Positions 16,727 through 25,160 of a DNA stretch of 64,000 bases are shown piece after piece. How positions within the stretch are numbered: position 1 is the first letter of the stretch; each line of letters starts with the position of its first letter. The translations under genes were made by a program, and so were the position numbers. Under the pieces are notes generated by a model. That model was not told where the DNA came from. It saw only the letters and a list, made by a program, of their open reading frames with translations, and ran no database searches. Source of the stretch: UBA7703 sp963667195 (GTDB lineage Bacteria > Bacillota > Clostridia > Christensenellales > CAG-138); NCBI GenBank assembly GCA_963667195.1, contig OY762962.1:2914001-2978000 (forward strand). Reading direction: 5' to 3'.

Positions 16727-17416
16727 TTAGAACTTGAGGGTGTTGAACTTCACGCCCGGGCCCATCGTGGAGCTGATGACGACGCTCTTGAGGTAGGTGC
16801 CCTTCGCTGCGGAAGGCTTCGCCTTGACAATGGCGTCCATCAGCGTGGTCAGGTTCTCTTCGAGCTTGTCTCCGCCGAACGATGCTTTGCCGATCGGGCA
16901 GTGAACGATGCTGGTCTTGTCGACGCGGTATTCCACTTTACCGGCTTTGATGTCGGTAACGGCTTTCGCGACGTCCATGGTGACCGTGCCGCTCTTGGGG
17001 TTCGGCATGAGGCCTTTCGGTCCGAGTACGCGACCGATGCGGCCGACGACGCCCATCATGTCAGGGGTCGCGACGCAAACGTCGAACTCAAACCAGTTCT
17101 CAGTCTGGATCTTCTTCACGAGGTCTTCGTCGCCAACATAGTCGGCGCCGGCTTCCTGCGCTTCACGGGCTTTGTCAGCCTTGGCGAAAACGAGGACGCG
17201 AACCTTTTTGCCCGTGCCGTGCGGCAGAACGACCGCGCCGCGGACCTGCTGGTCAGCATGGCGGGGATCGACGCCGAGGCGGATGGAAGCTTCGATGGTC
17301 TCGTCGAACTTCGCTTTCGCGGTGGTCAGAACGAGATCGAGGCCTTCACGAACATCGTACTGCTTCTGCGCTTCGATGCTCTTCTTGCTTTCGGTATACT
17401 TTTTGCCGTGTTTCAT
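16727..17416 (-). CDS. rplA: 50S ribosomal protein L1
   Basis: The 229-residue protein begins MKHGKKYTESKKS and contains the L1 segments VRGAVVLPHGTGK and GLMPNPKSGTV. It binds 23S rRNA at the E-site stalk. It follows rplK after 14 bases. Length and order are standard. Confidence 0.98.
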   Translation of the reverse strand: MKHGKKYTESKKSIEAQKQYDVREGLDLVLTTAKAKFDETIEASIRLGVDPRHADQQVRGAVVLPHGTGKKVRVLVFAKADKAREAQEAGADYVGDEDLVKKIQTENWFEFDVCVATPDMMGVVGRIGRVLGPKGLMPNPKSGTVTMDVAKAVTDIKAGKVEYRVDKTSIVHCPIGKASFGGDKLEENLTTLMDAIVKAKPSAAKGTYLKSVVISSTMGPGVKFNTLKF

Positions 17417-17430
17417 ATTCTCGTTCCCCC

Positions 17431-17856
17431 TCAGTCTCCGACGATGACGCCCATGCTGCGCGCGGTGCCCGCAACCATGGACATTGCCGCTTCCACGCTG
17501 CCCGCGTTGAGGTCGGGCATCTTGAGCTCGGCGATTTCACGCACCTGAGCTTTGGAAATGGTGGCAACCTTCGTCTTGTTCGGCACGCCAGAGGCGGTCT
17601 CGATGCCACAAGCCTTTTTGATCAGGATGGCGGCGGGAGGCGTCTTGGTGATGAACGAGAACGAGCGGTCCGCATACACGGTGATAACGACCGGGATGAT
17701 CAGACCGGCAGACTTCTGCGTGCGCTCATTGAACTCTTTGCAGAAAGCCATGATGTTGACGCCCTGTTGACCCAGCGCTGGGCCTACCGGCGGCGCGGGC
17801 GTCGCTTTTGCCGCAGGAATTTGCAGTTTTACATAGCCTTGGATTTTCTTTGCCAT
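17431..17856 (-). CDS. rplK: 50S ribosomal protein L11
   Basis: Starting at MAKKIQGYVKLQIPA (17856), the protein has the family-standard 141 residues, with the PPVGPALGQQGVNIM motif and the C-terminal SMVAGTARSMGVIV motif that binds the GTPase-centre rRNA. ACGGAGGGAACTGCA precedes the ATG. An in-frame extension to 17910 is rejected. It lies downstream of nusG and of a leftover nusG tail. Confidence 0.98.
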   Translation of the reverse strand: MAKKIQGYVKLQIPAAKATPAPPVGPALGQQGVNIMAFCKEFNERTQKSAGLIIPVVITVYADRSFSFITKTPPAAILIKKACGIETASGVPNKTKVATISKAQVREIAELKMPDLNAGSVEAAMSMVAGTARSMGVIVGD

Positions 17857-17949
17857 TGCAGTTCCCTCCGTTTTATTGGTTGTGGTAAGCGGGGTGCCTC
17901 CCCCTCCCACGTTCTATCAACGCATGTAGCGTTATAGATAAGTAAAAAA

Positions 17950-18000
17950 TTAGATTCTCTGGACCTGTACAAAGTCCAACTCAACCGGCGTATCGCGTCC
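17950..18000 (-). pseudogene. remnant: last 16 codons and stop of a second nusG
   Basis: The minus strand reads GRDTPVELDFVQVQRI-stop in frame, matching 15 of 16 residues of the end of the intact nusG 22 bases upstream (GRETPVELDFVQVQRI). Of the 16 codons, 6 are identical, 9 differ only synonymously and 1 changes Glu to Asp. Both copies end in TAA. Nothing of nusG is visible further upstream of this piece, which has no start codon of its own. It therefore looks like the 3' end of a divergent nusG allele left behind, not a recent tandem duplication. Confidence 0.88.
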
Positions 18001-18022
18001 GGAAAATTAAAGCCAAAATGCT

Positions 18023-18610
18023 TTAAATTCTCTGAACCTGTACAAAGTCGAGTTCGACAGGTGTCTCTCTGCCAAACATGGACACCGTGAGCTTGATCTT
18101 CTGGCGCTCGATGTCGAGTGCCTCCACGCGGCCGGTGAAGTTCTCCAGCGGCCCGTTGATGACGCGGACGGTTTCGCCCACCTCGATATTGAGCATGATC
18201 GGAATGCGTTCCACACCCATCGAGGTCACTTCTTCATCCGAAAGCGGAACCGGCTTGCTGCCGGGGCCCACAAAGCCCGTTACGCCGCGCGTATTGCGCA
18301 CGACATACCAAGCGCGAGGATTCATCACGAGATCGACGGATTTCCCGCCGCCCTGCTCTGCCGGACGTTCTTTTTCAAACACGTCCACGAGCATTTTTAC
18401 CATTACATAACCGGGAAATACTTTTCTCTGGGTTACTTTGCGTTTTCCGTTGGGCAAAATCTCGATGGTTTCCTCCGTGGGGTATTTCACCTCAAGGATG
18501 ATATCCTGAAGTCCTGCGTTCTCCACGGACTTTTCAAGGTCTTCCTTGACCTTGTTTTCATAACCCGAGTAGGTATGAACCACGTACCATTTTGCTTCCT
18601 GCACGCTCAT
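18023..18610 (-). CDS. nusG: transcription termination/antitermination factor NusG
   Basis: The 195-residue protein has the N-terminal NGN domain, starting WYVVHTYSGYENKV, with the FPGYVMVKM segment, and a C-terminal KOW domain (about 140-195, VGETVRVINGPLENFTG). It binds RNA polymerase and couples to Rho or the ribosome. It follows secE after 6 bases. An unusual Glu/Gly-rich insertion (AEQGGGKS) lies between the NGN strands near residue 85. A degenerate second copy of its last 16 codons lies just downstream. Confidence 0.97.
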   Translation of the reverse strand: MSVQEAKWYVVHTYSGYENKVKEDLEKSVENAGLQDIILEVKYPTEETIEILPNGKRKVTQRKVFPGYVMVKMLVDVFEKERPAEQGGGKSVDLVMNPRAWYVVRNTRGVTGFVGPGSKPVPLSDEEVTSMGVERIPIMLNIEVGETVRVINGPLENFTGRVEALDIERQKIKLTVSMFGRETPVELDFVQVQRI

Positions 18611-18616
18611 AACTCC

Positions 18617-19264
18617 TTACCCGATTTTGATTGAGCTCAAAGCGCCGAAACCGCTCGAAAATGCCAAGTCGAGGAGGCCGATGAGAAGAGCCATGGCCAG
18701 AACAAAGACGACGACAGCCAGCGTATAGCTGAAGAGCTCTTTGCCGGAAAGCCAGGTGAGCTTCTTCACTTCACCGATCATTTCACGCAGGAAGCGGAAG
18801 AGACCGGCGTCGTGCTTGCCATCGACGGCAATGACATAGAAGAGCGAAATGACGACGGCAACGATACCGCTGACAAGCGCGACCGTACCCATCTTGGCAG
18901 TCGCGGTCAGAATGACCAGCGCGTACACAACGGAGAGCGCGCCGAGCCACATGAGCGTCTTGCCCTTTTTGCTGAAGAAACCAAGCACACCTGCCGCTGC
19001 CAAGAGCAAGCCGAGCAGGCCGCTTGCGACTTTCAGGCCCGTGGAGAGCTTGTAGCTCGCGTCGGGCGTGATGATCTGAAGCGTATTGTAAGCGGCGAGG
19101 AATAGCCCGCCTGCCACAAGCAGAATGCTTGCGGGCAGGAGCAGTTTGGGAGCGATGATGCTCCAGAACGGCTTTTTGCGCGCGTGACCGTGTGCGTCGA
19201 TCTTTGCGATCTTCTTGTCCGCGCTCTTGGCATCCTTTTTGGGTGCGCTAAGATTTTGTGCCAT
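18617..19264 (-). CDS. secE: SecE with a four-helix N-terminal membrane extension
   Basis: The C-terminal 60 residues (about 153-215) are SecE: FLREMIGEVKKLTWLSGKEL followed by one membrane helix (about 179-203), as in the SecYEG channel. The full protein has 215 residues, against about 60-80 in most Firmicutes. The extra part has a Lys-rich head (1-35) and four hydrophobic helices at about 38-58, 77-98, 102-122 and 126-147. Position between rpmG and nusG confirms the identity. The extension may be a fused membrane module that joins the translocon; its function is unknown. Confidence 0.9.
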   Translation of the reverse strand: MAQNLSAPKKDAKSADKKIAKIDAHGHARKKPFWSIIAPKLLLPASILLVAGGLFLAAYNTLQIITPDASYKLSTGLKVASGLLGLLLAAAGVLGFFSKKGKTLMWLGALSVVYALVILTATAKMGTVALVSGIVAVVISLFYVIAVDGKHDAGLFRFLREMIGEVKKLTWLSGKELFSYTLAVVVFVLAMALLIGLLDLAFSSGFGALSSIKIG

Positions 19265-19288
19265 ATTGTTCCTCTTTCGTCGTTTCCG

Positions 19289-19450
19289 TTACTTGGACTC
19301 GCGATGCGTGGTGTGCTTGCGGCAGAAACGGCAATACTTGCTGAACTCAAGTCGCTCAGGGTCGTTCTTTTTGTTCTTGTAGGTGTTGTAGTTCCTCTGC
19401 TTGCACTCGGTGCAAGCCAGGGTGATCTTTACGCGTGCATCTGCTGCCAT
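19289..19450 (-). CDS. rpmG: 50S ribosomal protein L33
   Basis: A 53-residue protein read on the minus strand starts MAADARVKITLACTECK and ends KHTTHRESK. Two CxxC pairs (CTEC and CRFC) give the zinc-ribbon form of L33. ACGGAGGG precedes the ATG. It is the first gene of the rpmG-secE-nusG-rplKA operon, the usual order in Clostridia. Confidence 0.95.
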   Translation of the reverse strand: MAADARVKITLACTECKQRNYNTYKNKKNDPERLEFSKYCRFCRKHTTHRESK

Positions 19451-19516
19451 GGTCAAAACCCTCCGTAAATTCGGTTAAAACATCATAAATCGAGCCCCTT
19501 TGCGGGGCACCTTCAA

Positions 19517-19545
19517 AAGATACCATAACAAAGGGGCCGTGTCAA
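19517..19545 (-). promoter_or_regulatory. sigma-A promoter for rpmG-secE-nusG
   Basis: A consensus TTGACA (19540-19545) and TATCTT (19517-19522) are separated by 17 bases. A GCCCC(5)GGGGC hairpin lies in the short leader; with upstream GGCCCCTTTG it can form an alternative 9-bp stem, which may serve as terminator of the pmbA transcript. Confidence 0.85.
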
Positions 19546-19597
19546 TCGGTTATTTCAGTTTTCCCAGTCTTTTTGCGAAAAACAGGCGTTTTCTGCG

Positions 19598-20929
19598 CTA
19601 ATTTCCCGCAACCGTGAGGCCGGAAATCAGGATACTCGGCGATCCAAAGTACCCGCCCTGCGGCAAACCAAAGCGCAGATCGCTTCCCACCGCGACGGCA
19701 TCCTTCATCATCGTAACGAAATTTCCTGCGACCGTGATATTGGAGGCCGGGCGCACGATTACGCCATCCTTCACAAGGAAGCCCGCGGCCTTGAGCGAAA
19801 AGTCGCCAGAGACCGCGTCCACGCCCGCATGAATGCCCTCCAGCTCGGAGATCACGAGGCCGTCGCCGAGTTCCTTGAGCAGTTCCTTATAGCCGAGCTT
19901 GCCCGGTTCGATGCGAAATACGGTAGGCGCCACGCCGACCGCGGAGGCTGCGCTGCCGCGGCTTGCGTTGCCCGTACTCTCCATGCCCGCCTTTTTCGCG
20001 GTCTTGAGATTATGAAGCAGTGTCTTGAGCACGCCGTGCTCGATGATCGTTTTCTTCTTACAGGGCGTGCCTTCGCCGTCAAACGCACGGGGCGCAACCG
20101 GATCAAACGGATCGTCCCACAGGGTTACGATATCGCTCGCGATTACCTGGCCTTCTTTTCCGGCGAACAGGGAGCAACCCTTCTGCGCCTGATCCGCCGA
20201 GAACATCGGCGCAAACGCGCTGAGCAGATCGCTCATCGCATACGGCTTGAGCAGTACGCGATAGCAGCCGGAATCAACGGGGCTTGCGCCGAGTTTGCTC
20301 AGCGCATCCTCCACCGCCTCTTTTGCGCAGTCTTCCACATTCGCGGCATCTACGCCCATATAAAACGCAAATCCGGTCTGTACCTCAGAACCGTCTTCCA
20401 CCGACGGCATCGTGTAGAGGTAAGAACCGTCATAGACGCGCTCCGCATGCAGGCCGAGGGAGTTTTCCATCACGACCGTGCCGGAATCATAACCCGCCGT
20501 GCAGTAGACCACGCGCTTGACACGCGGATCAAGAGCAAGGCAAGCCTCCTCGAGTCGTTTGGCGATCGTGATGCGCTCCGATTCGGACATATGCTTGAAC
20601 GCGCTGTCTTCTCGCTTGACGCTTTCGTAGGTCTGCTTGGTCTGCATCGGGTGATCGTCTTCGCTCTCGATGCACTTTGCGTTGTCCGCCGCGTGATCGA
20701 CCAGCTTCTCCGGCTCGTCGATGCGTTCGGTATACGCATAGCCCTCTTTTCCGTTGAGAGAAACGCGAACGGAGACGCCCGCTTCCCTGCTGACGCTGTA
20801 GCGGTCGATTTCACCCGCGTTTGCGTTGACCTCAAACGATTCGCCGTTTGAATAGTAAAGCTCCGAGGAAGCGCAGCCGATCTCCTTGGCATACGCCATT
20901 GCTCGCGTTGCAAATTCCTGATATGTCAT
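19598..20929 (-). CDS. TldE/PmbA-family metalloprotease-like protein
   Basis: The ATG at 20929 overlaps the tldD stop (ATGA), giving 443 residues. The protein has the TldD/PmbA fold: an N-terminal domain (SNGESFEVNANAGEIDRYSVS) and a C-terminal domain with NASRGSAASAVGVAPTVF and the VSGDFSLKAAG segment. It lacks the HExxxH motif, as expected for TldE, the non-catalytic partner in the TldD/TldE heterodimer. The pair degrades unfolded peptides and matures some RiPP peptides in other bacteria. No RiPP precursor was seen nearby. Confidence 0.93.
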   Translation of the reverse strand: MTYQEFATRAMAYAKEIGCASSELYYSNGESFEVNANAGEIDRYSVSREAGVSVRVSLNGKEGYAYTERIDEPEKLVDHAADNAKCIESEDDHPMQTKQTYESVKREDSAFKHMSESERITIAKRLEEACLALDPRVKRVVYCTAGYDSGTVVMENSLGLHAERVYDGSYLYTMPSVEDGSEVQTGFAFYMGVDAANVEDCAKEAVEDALSKLGASPVDSGCYRVLLKPYAMSDLLSAFAPMFSADQAQKGCSLFAGKEGQVIASDIVTLWDDPFDPVAPRAFDGEGTPCKKKTIIEHGVLKTLLHNLKTAKKAGMESTGNASRGSAASAVGVAPTVFRIEPGKLGYKELLKELGDGLVISELEGIHAGVDAVSGDFSLKAAGFLVKDGVIVRPASNITVAGNFVTMMKDAVAVGSDLRFGLPQGGYFGSPSILISGLTVAGN

Positions 20930-22323
20930 TCGATCGCACCTCCTTTGCCGCCGATGGTCATGCCGGAAACCCGGATACGAGGCTGGCCGACATTGGTCGG
21001 AACCGCGCCGGAGAGTGAGCCGCACATGCCAGCCGACATCCACATGTTTTTGCCGACGCGGTCGATCTTGAGCAGCACCTCGCTGCCTTTTCCGACCAGA
21101 GTGGCGCCGCGAACGGGAGAAACGATCTTGCCGTTCTTGACCCAGTATCCTTCCGCCACGCTAAAGTTGAACTCTCCTGTCGGCGGATTTACGGAACCGC
21201 CGCCCATCTTCTTGGCGAACAGTCCTTCCGCCATGCCGGAGATCATTTCCTCGTCATCGTCCGTACCCGGGCAGATGAACGTGTTCGTCATGCGCGAGGT
21301 CGGCGCGAACATGTAGCCCTGCCTGCGGGAAGAGCCTGTGCTCGGCATGCCCATGCGGCGCGAACCGAGTTTATCGATGAGGTAGCCTTTCAGGATTCCG
21401 TTTTCGATCAGTAGATTCCGCTGCGGCGTTCCGCCTTCGTCATCCACATTGATCGAGCCCCACTCACCGGGCATCGTTCCATCGTCCACCGCGCTGACGC
21501 AGCTAGCTGCGATCTTCGTGTTGAGCTTGCCGCAGAAGACCGAGTTGTTGCGACCGACCGCTGTGGCTTCCAGCGAATGCCCGCAGGCCTCGTGGAAGAT
21601 TACGCCTCCGAAGCCGCCGTCGATGACCACGGGCAGATTCCCCGCCGGACACTCCGGCGCGTGCAGCATGGTCACCGCCATGTTTGCGGCAACCTTTGCG
21701 GATTGCTCCACGTCGATAATCTCGCGGTAGGTTTCAAACCCATGGCAGCTGCCCGGACCGACATAGCCCGTCTGCGCTTCGGTCCCGTTCATCGCGACCG
21801 CCTGCAGAAAGATTCTCGTTCTCGGGCGCTCGTCGGTCACATAGACGCCGTCCGTATTCACGATGGTCACGCGCTGCACCTGATCCAGATAGCGAACCAG
21901 CGCCTGCGTGACTTCCGCAGACGCGGCCTTCATCGTGCGCGCACCAACACGCATCACCTCGACGCGGTCCGCGTTGCCGATGGTGTCAAAGCGCTGCTTG
22001 ACCGGTGTGACAAAGCGATTGAGCGAGAGCTTGATCTCGCCGTTTGGCGAAAACTTCGCTTCGCCAAGCGCCGCGGCAGCCGCGCGTGCCGTCTCCATGA
22101 GCGATTGTTCGCTGATGTCGGCGCAGTAGGCATAGGCGCTCTGCGTGCCAAGCAGCACCCGAACGCCAGCGCCGGAGATACGCGCATAGTTCGCGCTCTC
22201 CACCTTGCCGTCGATCATCTCGATACGCGTGCTCTCGTTGTCCTCTAAAAATAGCTCGGCATAGTCCGCGCCGCTTTTTTGTGCCTCTTTCAGCACCGCG
22301 CGAGCCGTCTCTTCCAAAATCAA
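20926..22323 (-). CDS. tldD: TldD-family metalloprotease
   Basis: The catalytic HEACGH (HExxxH) zinc motif lies in GGVIFHEACGHSLEA. A TTG at 22323 is chosen as the start because AAGGAGG sits 8 bases before it; this gives 465 residues, the usual family length. Longer in-frame starts have no family similarity. The C-terminus ends ISVRVSGMTIGGKGG-like, as in other TldD. The gene overlaps pmbA by four bases. The active enzyme is expected to be the TldD/TldE heterodimer in the cytoplasm. Confidence 0.93.
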   Translation of the reverse strand: MILEETARAVLKEAQKSGADYAELFLEDNESTRIEMIDGKVESANYARISGAGVRVLLGTQSAYAYCADISEQSLMETARAAAAALGEAKFSPNGEIKLSLNRFVTPVKQRFDTIGNADRVEVMRVGARTMKAASAEVTQALVRYLDQVQRVTIVNTDGVYVTDERPRTRIFLQAVAMNGTEAQTGYVGPGSCHGFETYREIIDVEQSAKVAANMAVTMLHAPECPAGNLPVVIDGGFGGVIFHEACGHSLEATAVGRNNSVFCGKLNTKIAASCVSAVDDGTMPGEWGSINVDDEGGTPQRNLLIENGILKGYLIDKLGSRRMGMPSTGSSRRQGYMFAPTSRMTNTFICPGTDDDEEMISGMAEGLFAKKMGGGSVNPPTGEFNFSVAEGYWVKNGKIVSPVRGATLVGKGSEVLLKIDRVGKNMWMSAGMCGSLSGAVPTNVGQPRIRVSGMTIGGKGGAIE

Positions 22324-22398
22324 GTGCAAATCCTCCTTATGGCCTTGCCTGCAAGTGGTTTGTTTTGCATACAAAGCCTTTCGTTGAGCCGTGTATTC

Positions 22399-22427
22399 AT
22401 CATAGTAAAACGCCCGCCTTGCGTCAA
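22399..22427 (-). promoter_or_regulatory. sigma-A promoter for tldD-tldE
   Basis: TTGACG (22422-22427), 17 bases, TATGAT (22399-22404) on the minus strand, about 70 bases before the TTG start. Confidence 0.82.
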
Positions 22428-22582
22428 CCCGATTTCTCCGGTAAAAGGTGAACAATTATGATTGTTGGATTTTTTACGATTTTCGTTCAATATTTACCGA
22501 AAGAATATATAGTTGCGTCCAATCCATTTTGGATTGTGCGTGATCTTTACAAGTACAGCCCGTGCATGATATATTAGCGGCT

Positions 22583-23824
22583 ATGGAAACAGTGAAGAAT
22601 AGACTCTGGACAAGAGATTTTACGATTCTAACGCTTGGCACCGTTGTCTCCATGCTGGGGAACGCGGTGGCAGGCTTTGCCATCGGTCTTCTCGTTCTGG
22701 ACAAGACTGATTCTGTGATGTTGTACGCGCTCTTTATGATTTGCTACAGCCTGCCGAGAATCGTGCTTCCGATGGTCGCGGGGCCTTACCTGGACCGGTT
22801 TTCGCGAAAGCGCGTCCTCTACTCGCTGGATTTTTTGTCCTCCGCGCTGTACGCAATTTTCTTCGTATTATTGCTCAAGGGTTATTTCAACTATACCGCG
22901 TACCTGTTGATCTCGATGCTGATGGGCGCGATCGACAGCGTCTACAGCGTGGCGTACGACAGCTTCTATCCAACGCTGATCACCGAGGGCAACTACACGC
23001 GCGCTTACTCGGTTTCGAGCCTGATCTATCCGTTGAGCAACGCCATCATGGTGCCCATCGCGGGCATTTGCTACAAGACCATCGGGCTTGCGCCGTTATT
23101 TCTGTTCAACGCGGTCACGTTCCTTGTCGCTGCGATTGCGGAGACGCAGATCAAAGCGATCGAAACACATATTGACAACGCGATCGAGAAGTTCAACGGC
23201 AGCCGTTTTGTGCAGGATCTCAAGGACGGGTTCGCCTATCTTAAGCGCGAACGCGGTTTAAACGCCGTCACTTGGTTCTTCTTCGTGATGATGTTTGCAA
23301 GTTCGATCTGTATGACGCTTGCCTTGCCGTATTTTAAGAGCCTGACCGGCGTTGACGGCGTCATGCAATATACGTTTGTGATGGGCGCGAGCACCGTCGG
23401 GCGCTTGATCGGCGGTGGCGTGCATTATTTCTTCAAGTATCCCGCCCAGAAGAAGTACAACATTGCGCTGTTTGTCTATATTGTGATCTCCTTCATCGAC
23501 GGCGCATACCTCTTCTTCCCGTTCTGGGCGATGCTGCTCTTCATGCTGTTTGAAGGCATGCTTGGCGTTACGAGCTACAACATCCGCATCTCCAGCACGC
23601 AGAACTACCTGCCGGACGAGATGCGCGGGAGGTTTAACGGGCTCTTCCAGATGCTCACCATTCTCGGCACCATTTCAGGTCAGCTTATCGCGGGAGCAAT
23701 CGGCGACCTGTTCGATATCCGCTGGGTGGTCGTCGCGAGTATGACGCTCACGGTGCTTGCGGTGTTCGTCATCATCGTACCCAACGGCGAGCATGTCAAG
23801 AAGATCTACAACGTAAATGTTTAA
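22583..23824 (+). CDS. MFS transporter
   Basis: The protein has about 413 residues from METVKNRLWTRDF with 12 predicted hydrophobic helices. An RFSRKR loop (LDRFSRKRVLYSLD) lies between helices 2 and 3, as in MFS drug exporters of the MFS_3 type. It is probably an efflux carrier; the substrate is unknown. No Shine-Dalgarno site is visible. A TTTACA and a TATATT 18 bases apart (22546-22575) would start transcription next to the ATG, so a leaderless mRNA is possible. A GTG seven codons earlier is an alternative. It ends at a good terminator. Confidence 0.88.
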   Translation: METVKNRLWTRDFTILTLGTVVSMLGNAVAGFAIGLLVLDKTDSVMLYALFMICYSLPRIVLPMVAGPYLDRFSRKRVLYSLDFLSSALYAIFFVLLLKGYFNYTAYLLISMLMGAIDSVYSVAYDSFYPTLITEGNYTRAYSVSSLIYPLSNAIMVPIAGICYKTIGLAPLFLFNAVTFLVAAIAETQIKAIETHIDNAIEKFNGSRFVQDLKDGFAYLKRERGLNAVTWFFFVMMFASSICMTLALPYFKSLTGVDGVMQYTFVMGASTVGRLIGGGVHYFFKYPAQKKYNIALFVYIVISFIDGAYLFFPFWAMLLFMLFEGMLGVTSYNIRISSTQNYLPDEMRGRFNGLFQMLTILGTISGQLIAGAIGDLFDIRWVVVASMTLTVLAVFVIIVPNGEHVKKIYNVNV

Positions 23825-23848
23825 CGCAATAAATGATATATAGCGCTC

Positions 23849-23875
23849 ACGCCAGTGTATAGACTGGCGTTTTTC
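23849..23875 (+). terminator. intrinsic terminator after the MFS gene
   Basis: ACGCCAGT and ACTGGCGT pair around a 6-base loop, then TTTTC. Confidence 0.9.
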
Positions 23876-23962
23876 TTTGCTTTATGCGATAATAAACGCG
23901 GTGCCGGAGCAACCTGCACCACCAAAGAATCACTGACACATTTCTAAATCAGGAGGCAACCT

Positions 23963-25078
23963 ATGTTTGATCCAAGAATTCTCAAGCTGGCCAGCGGATT
24001 GGTCAACTTTTCCTGCTCGGTGAAACCCGGCGAAAACGTGCTCATCCAGACCATCGGCGGCAACGAAGACCTCACCCGCGCGCTCATCAAGGAAGTCTAC
24101 AAGGCGGGCGGCGTTCCGTTTCTCTGGCTGGAAGACAAGAGCTTCGATCGTGAAATCATCATGCACTGCACGCCGGAGCAGCTCACGACCAGAGCCAAGG
24201 TGGATGCGGCGATGATGTCCCAGATGCAGGCGTTCATCGGCATTCGCGGCGGCACGAACGCGAGCGAAATGAGCGATGTGCCCGGCGATAAGTTCAACGA
24301 TTATATGAAGTATTACTGGACACCGGTGCACGGACAAATCCGCGTGCCCAAGACGAAGTGGGTCATCCTCCGTTATCCTTCGCCGAGCATGGCGCAGCTT
24401 GCGAACATGAGCACCGAGGCGTTTGAGGATTACTTCTTCAGCGTCTGCACGCTGGACTACAGCAAGATGGATAAGGCCATGGATTCGCTCAAGGCGCTCA
24501 TGGAGCGCACGGACAAGGTTCGTCTCGTTGCTCCCGGCACCGACCTGACGTTCTCCATCAAAGGCCTGCCTGCGATCAAATGCGCGGGTCATATGAACAT
24601 TCCCGATGGTGAAGTGTACACGGCTCCCGTGAAGTACAGCGTCAACGGAACCATCGCCTATAACACGCCGTCGCTCGAGGCTGGCTTTACGTTTACCGAC
24701 ATCAAGTTCACGTTCAAGGACGGCAAGATTGTCGAAGCCACCGCCAACGACAACGCGCGCATCAACAACCAGCTCGATATTGACGAAGGCGCGCGCTACG
24801 TCGGCGAATTCGCCATCGGCGTAAACCCCTACATCACCTTCCCGATGAAGGACACGCTGTTTGATGAGAAGATCGCGGGCAGCATCCACTTCACGCCCGG
24901 CAGTTGCTATGACGACTGCAACAACGGCAACAAGTCCAGCCAGCACTGGGACATCGTCCTGATTCAAACGCCGGAATACGGCGGCGGCGAGATCTGGTTT
25001 GACGACGTACTGATCCGCAAGGACGGCATGTTCGTGCTTCCTGAGCTTCTGTGCCTCAACCCGGAGAGTCTGAAATAA
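23963..25078 (+). CDS. M29 family aminopeptidase
   Basis: The 371-residue protein has the M29 (AmpS/AmpII, thermophilic aminopeptidase) layout: N-terminal LASGLVNFSCSVKPGENVLI, a central GTDLTFSIKG, and C-terminal GARYVGEFAIGVN followed by DEKIAGSIHFTPGSCY with metal-binding Glu and His residues. It removes N-terminal residues from peptides using two metal ions. AGGAGG precedes the ATG. It is a single gene ending at a strong hairpin. Confidence 0.93.
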   Translation: MFDPRILKLASGLVNFSCSVKPGENVLIQTIGGNEDLTRALIKEVYKAGGVPFLWLEDKSFDREIIMHCTPEQLTTRAKVDAAMMSQMQAFIGIRGGTNASEMSDVPGDKFNDYMKYYWTPVHGQIRVPKTKWVILRYPSPSMAQLANMSTEAFEDYFFSVCTLDYSKMDKAMDSLKALMERTDKVRLVAPGTDLTFSIKGLPAIKCAGHMNIPDGEVYTAPVKYSVNGTIAYNTPSLEAGFTFTDIKFTFKDGKIVEATANDNARINNQLDIDEGARYVGEFAIGVNPYITFPMKDTLFDEKIAGSIHFTPGSCYDDCNNGNKSSQHWDIVLIQTPEYGGGEIWFDDVLIRKDGMFVLPELLCLNPESLK

Positions 25079-25097
25079 GATCGCTTCAGCAGCAATA

Positions 25098-25133
25098 CAG
25101 CCCGGCGCATGTGCGCCGGGCTGTTGATTTTTT
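25098..25133 (+). terminator. intrinsic terminator after the M29 gene
   Basis: An 11-bp GC-rich stem (25098-25108 with 25113-25123) and ATGT loop are followed by TTGATTTTTTT. The stem is shared with the convergent hpf gene but that strand has no T run. Confidence 0.9.
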
Positions 25134-25160
25134 TCGTTGGAATCGCGTGCTCTTGCTGGA

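Noticed and set aside
19451..19597. tRNA-Trp gene beside secE, a common arrangement
   Set aside because: The gap holds a promoter and hairpins only; no cloverleaf can be formed.
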